In this document: positions 60,700 through 64,000 of the stretch, one piece after another
Numbering within the stretch: position 1 is the stretch's first letter
How the letters are laid out: the number at the start of each line of letters is the position of its first letter
Source of the DNA: DASXHY01 sp035552155
GTDB taxonomy: Bacteria > Verrucomicrobiota > Verrucomicrobiia > Limisphaerales > DASXHY01
DNA: 64,000 nt
NCBI GenBank assembly: GCA_035552155.1
Contig: DASZLX010000025.1
Span: 1-64,000 of the forward strand
Direction of reading: 5' to 3'
Notes under the pieces: model-generated
Told to the model about the DNA's origin: nothing
What the model saw: only the letters and a program-made list of their open reading frames with translations
Databases searched by the model: none
Made by a program: the position numbers and the translations under genes

Positions 60700-63600
60700 A
60701 TGAATCCAAGTATCATCGTAATGTTTCTCCATGCCGGCAGACGCCGTTTGGTGTTTAACTACTTAACCGTCCTGCTGCTTTTATGTTTCGGGCTGACGAG
60801 AGAGGCCGAAGCGCAGACATTGCAACACGAGTGGTCGTTTAACGAATCCGGCGGCACCACGGCAGTCGACTCCGTTTCAAGTTCCAACATCACGCTGTTG
60901 GGGGGCACGACGCTCGGTGCCGGCGTCCTCACGTTGCCTGGAGGCGCGGGTAACTACGCTCAATTTCCTAATGGAATACTTTCCAGCTACAGTAATTCCA
61001 TCACCATTGAAACGTGGCTGACGGATAATGGCGGACAAACCTGGGCGCGCGCGTGGTCATTCGGTGGCAGCACCATCGGACCCAACAATGGTTTTACCCA
61101 TGCGAACTATATTGACCTTATTCCATCGGCGGGAGCTTCCGGTGGTTTTTGGACCGAGTTCAATCATAACGGCAACACGGATGCGATTGATCAAACGCCC
61201 CTGCCAACGGGCGTCGAGGAATATGCCGTGGTCGTCTATGACGCACCCAATCAAACCGCGCGTCTTTACCTCAACGGTATCCAGGTAGGCACGGCGACCG
61301 GCATCACTTTTCACCCATCTGATCTGGGTTTCACCTACAACAACTTTCTCGGTCTCGACCAATACAACGACAGCGTTTTTAATGGCTCCTTTGATGAAAT
61401 GCGCATTTGGAATGGGGCGGTTTCCCAGCGATATCTTGCCGCCAGCGCAATCGCGGGTCCGGGCGTTATCATCAATAATCTGACTCCGACCACGGCCAGC
61501 CTCACTGTGGGGCCGGCAGTCACCGCGACCGGGACTGAACAAGCCGTTATTACCGTTCAATTGCCGCAAACCGGAGCGGCGAATCTGCTCGCGACTGCCG
61601 ATGCTACGAATTGGGTGAGCAGCAATCCAAACGTGCTGACCGTCAGCAGCAGCGGCATCATCTATGGCGTTGGGGCTGGAACGGCGACCGTGAGCGCAAC
61701 GATTGCTGGTATTCATGTTGCCAGCGGTAACATCGCGGTGGGCCCGCAAGTGCTCCAACACGAATGGTCTTTCAACGAAAGCGGCGGCACTACGGCAGCG
61801 GATTCGGTCGGGGGCGCCAATATCTCGTTGCTGGGTGCCTCGAGTCTGGGCGGCGGCGTCCTGACTTTGCCGGGCGGTTCCAGCGACTACGCGCAGTTCC
61901 CCGATGGAATTCTTTCGTCAAATTACTCCATCACTATCGAAACCTGGCTGACCGATAATGGGGGCCAAACGTGGGCGCGCGCCTGGTCGTTTGGCGGCGG
62001 CACCACGGGGCCGAACAATAACAAAATTGGAAATAATTACATCGATTTGATCCCGAAAGCCGGAGGTGTGACTGGCCTGTGGACGGAGTTCAAGGCCGGG
62101 GTCGTAAAGGACGTGGTTGATGTCGGAAATGTTCCATTGCCCACCGGTTCGGAAAAATACATTGCGGTCACTTATGACGCGCAAAAACAAACCTGCATCA
62201 TGTATTCCAATGGTGTTCAGATCGCGATTGGCACGAACATCGCCATCACACCGGCCAGCCTCGGATATACTTATAACAATTACCTCGGCAACGACCAATA
62301 CAACGATCCCACCTTCAACGGCACCTATGACGAAATGCGGGTCTGGGATGGCGCGATGTCGCAGATTTATCTGCTGACCAGCGCTGCTGCCGGGCCGGGC
62401 GTGGTGATCACCAACACAACTCCCCTGTCGCTCACCGTTTCCGCCGGCGCCAACCTCCTTGGTTCGCAAACGGAACAAGCCACCGTCACAGGTGACTTCA
62501 ACCAGGTTGCCGGTGTAGGTCTGACCTTGGTGGCGACAAACTGGACCAGCAGTAACCCTGCGATTCTCACAGTGGATACGAACGGGTTGATCACGGCGAT
62601 TAGTGGTGGAACGGCCACCATGAGCGCCTCGGTCAATGGCGTGACGGCAACGAGCCCGCAAATCACCGTGGCTGCCTCGGCACCCGTCATCACGCAATCG
62701 TTCACCAACCAGAACGCGGTCGTGGGTGACAAAGTCACGTTCAGCGTGCAAGCCGCGGGCGGGGGATTGAATTATCAGTGGAGTTTCAATTCCAATCCGA
62801 TTCCCGGCGCGACTAATTCGGCTTTGATCCTGACTAATGTCATGTTGAGCCAGGCCGGCGTGTACAGCCTGTCTGTCTCCAACAGCATCTCGAGCACCAA
62901 CGCTTCCGCGACGTTGACCGTTGTTCCTCCGATCCTTCAACATGAATGGTCCTTCAATGAAGAAGGGGGTGCGACCGCGGTAGATTCGATTTCCAGTTCT
63001 AACATCACATTGTTGGGTGGCACGTCCCTGGGTGGCGGCGTTCTGAACCTGCCCGGCGGCGCGGGTAATTACGCGCAATTCCCGAATGGAATTCTTTCCA
63101 CCTACAGCAATTCCATCTCGATTGAAACGTGGTTCACCGACAACGCCGGATTGACCTGGGCCCGTCCGTGGTCCATTGGCGGTGGCACGACCGGACCGAA
63201 CACGGGTTTCACTCATGCGAATTACATCGACCTGATCCCGAACGCCGGCGCCGCCGGCGGTTTCTGGACGGAATTCAATCATAACGGCAACACGGATGCC
63301 ATTGATCCGTCGCCAATTCCGGTGGGAGTGGAGGAAGACGCCCTGGTAACCTATGAGGTCTGGAGTCACACCGTTCGATTGTATCTCAATGGTGTCCAGG
63401 TCGCGACGGCCACGAACGTCAACTTCTCACCTTCGGACTTGGGTTTCACTTACAATAACTTCCTCGGTTTGGATCAATACAACGATGCCATCTTCAACGG
63501 CACTATCGATGAGATGCGCATTTGGAACGGCGCCGTGACGCCTCTTTACGCGCAGATCAGCGCAAGTGCGGGGCCGGGAGCGGTCGTGACCAACCTGACG

Positions 63601-64000
63601 CCTTCGGCATTTAATATCGCGGTGACGGCAAGCACTGTCGTGGGCCAAACCCAGCAGGCTGCGGCCACAGCGGACTTCTCTTCGGTGACCGGTGTCCTCG
63701 TAAGTAATTACGTGACCAACTGGACCAGCAGTAATCCGGCGGTTCTCACGGTGGACACGAACGGCTTGATTACTTCGATCTCCCCCGGCACTGCCACGGT
63801 AAGCGGAACCTTCCAGGGCGTCACATCGCAGAGCGCCGTAATCACGGTGGCACAATCCGCGCCGGTGATTACCCAGCAGCCTGCGGCCTCCGAAACTTTG
63901 GTGGCCGGTGCGACGTTGCGCATTGACCTCGGCGTGATCGGCACGACGCCATTTACCTATTATTGGTATTTTAATAATGGCGCCACGCCTTTCAGTATTA
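60700..64000 (+). CDS. Very large secreted LamG/Big2/Ig repeat protein, 3' end outside window
   Basis: An open frame of 1100 codons runs from ATG 60700 to the window end without a stop. A signal peptide covers residues 1-38 (hydrophobic YLTVLLLLCFGL, cleavage near AEA-QT). Three long homologous blocks begin with LQHEWSFNE at residues 41, 352 and 746; each has a LamG/concanavalin-like sandwich (NYAQFPNGILS, IETWLTDN, NYIDLIP, FDEMRIWNGAV) followed by a Big2-like domain (WTSSNPAILTVDTNGLIT type). Between blocks 2 and 3 is an Ig-like domain (about 662-742, GLNYQWSFNSNPIPG). A further Ig-like domain starts near residue 1065. It is probably surface-exposed and glycan-binding. The shared strand and position suggest the arabinofuranosidase locus, but it may be transcribed alone. 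Confidence 0.88.
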   Translation, partial: MNPSIIVMFLHAGRRRLVFNYLTVLLLLCFGLTREAEAQTLQHEWSFNESGGTTAVDSVSSSNITLLGGTTLGAGVLTLPGGAGNYAQFPNGILSSYSNSITIETWLTDNGGQTWARAWSFGGSTIGPNNGFTHANYIDLIPSAGASGGFWTEFNHNGNTDAIDQTPLPTGVEEYAVVVYDAPNQTARLYLNGIQVGTATGITFHPSDLGFTYNNFLGLDQYNDSVFNGSFDEMRIWNGAVSQRYLAASAIAGPGVIINNLTPTTASLTVGPAVTATGTEQAVITVQLPQTGAANLLATADATNWVSSNPNVLTVSSSGIIYGVGAGTATVSATIAGIHVASGNIAVGPQVLQHEWSFNESGGTTAADSVGGANISLLGASSLGGGVLTLPGGSSDYAQFPDGILSSNYSITIETWLTDNGGQTWARAWSFGGGTTGPNNNKIGNNYIDLIPKAGGVTGLWTEFKAGVVKDVVDVGNVPLPTGSEKYIAVTYDAQKQTCIMYSNGVQIAIGTNIAITPASLGYTYNNYLGNDQYNDPTFNGTYDEMRVWDGAMSQIYLLTSAAAGPGVVITNTTPLSLTVSAGANLLGSQTEQATVTGDFNQVAGVGLTLVATNWTSSNPAILTVDTNGLITAISGGTATMSASVNGVTATSPQITVAASAPVITQSFTNQNAVVGDKVTFSVQAAGGGLNYQWSFNSNPIPGATNSALILTNVMLSQAGVYSLSVSNSISSTNASATLTVVPPILQHEWSFNEEGGATAVDSISSSNITLLGGTSLGGGVLNLPGGAGNYAQFPNGILSTYSNSISIETWFTDNAGLTWARPWSIGGGTTGPNTGFTHANYIDLIPNAGAAGGFWTEFNHNGNTDAIDPSPIPVGVEEDALVTYEVWSHTVRLYLNGVQVATATNVNFSPSDLGFTYNNFLGLDQYNDAIFNGTIDEMRIWNGAVTPLYAQISASAGPGAVVTNLTPSAFNIAVTASTVVGQTQQAAATADFSSVTGVLVSNYVTNWTSSNPAVLTVDTNGLITSISPGTATVSGTFQGVTSQSAVITVAQSAPVITQQPAASETLVAGATLRIDLGVIGTTPFTYYWYFNNGATPFSI
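60820..63860 (+). repeat. Three-fold internal repeat of LamG-Big2 blocks
   Basis: Units start at 60820, 61753 and 62935 with CAACACGA(A/G)TGGTC-like sequence, and are about 930 (unit 1) and 1180 nt (unit 2, which also includes the Ig-like domain). Blocks 1 and 3 look closer to each other (both with the GFTHANYIDLIP and TEFNHNGNTDAID segments) than to block 2. This suggests recent duplication or gene conversion. Confidence 0.75.

Noticed and set aside
61918..63369. 483-aa minus-strand frame inside the LamG region
   Set aside because: It is opposite the large signal-peptide-bearing LamG repeat frame; its apparent repeats are only the mirror of the LamG repeats.

Overview
The window reads as a chromosomal piece of a GC-rich, Gram-negative bacterium of the PVC group, most likely Verrucomicrobiota (Limisphaerales/Pedosphaera-like). 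The evidence is an outer-membrane porin, an OMF channel and lipoproteins, an ECF sigma factor with a membrane-anchored tail, a prepilin-like protein with N-terminal methylation motif and C-terminal VDGH motif, XylR-type regulators (LacI-like sensor plus AraC HTH), and secreted GH76, GH127, GH51 and LamG/Ig proteins. No rRNA, complete tRNA or CRISPR array was seen. The species assignment is inference.

Region 1 (1-3235) is the end of a tightly coupled sugar operon: DhnA-type aldolase (start outside the window), Gfo/Idh/MocA oxidoreductase, D-lyxose-isomerase-like cupin and PfkB kinase. Every junction overlaps by ATGA, and a hairpin-plus-T-tract terminator follows.

Region 2 (3289-18313) is the most striking part: 13 co-directional genes with very short gaps. 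They encode an AspT-type aspartate:alanine exchanger, aspartate 4-decarboxylase, glutamate decarboxylase, exported asparaginase, lipoprotein glutaminase, DcaP-like porin, TRIC-type channel, a second AspT-type exchanger, a STAS-like protein, a DUF3302/HlyD pair, a NodT-type outer-membrane channel and a small unknown protein. Together they look like one self-contained acid-resistance or proton-motive-force system: envelope deamidases make Asp and Glu, exchangers import them against the decarboxylation products, and the decarboxylases consume protons.

Region 3 (18349-40343) is a stress- and envelope-flavoured stretch. It contains two NarL-type response regulators (one paired with a MASE1-PAS-PAS histidine kinase), a CheY-like regulator, DUF4239, DUF3300-DUF2950-SYLF, an outer-membrane barrel, two paralogous cytoplasmic GH63/MGH1-like glucosidases, a BON lipoprotein, a STAS-like/sulfotransferase/flippase operon, a two-repeat lipoprotein, PPK2, and a paralogue of the unknown protein that ends region 2. 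A 32-bp element with core AATTCTCC(C/G)AATAGC occurs upstream of the region-2 operon, the DUF3300 cluster and the STAS-sulfotransferase operon, with a weaker copy upstream of DUF4239. It suggests a shared promoter or operator.

Region 4 (40344-47675) is accessory and decayed. It holds a tRNA-3'-end-like fragment, an orphan DUF433 antitoxin-like gene, an ECF sigma factor fused to a membrane segment, a broken and an intact pseudopilin, an IS5-type transposase remnant, a response-regulator remnant, a GH76-ricin lectin protein and a helical-repeat protein.

Region 5 (47691-64000) is an arabinofuranoside-scavenging locus. A XylR-type regulator diverges from an operon of MDR dehydrogenase, Gfo/Idh oxidoreductase, a ribose-type ABC importer (ATPase, permease, lipoprotein binding protein), GH127 beta-L-arabinofuranosidase and GH51 alpha-L-arabinofuranosidase. 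A very large secreted LamG/Big2/Ig repeat protein follows and runs off the window end.
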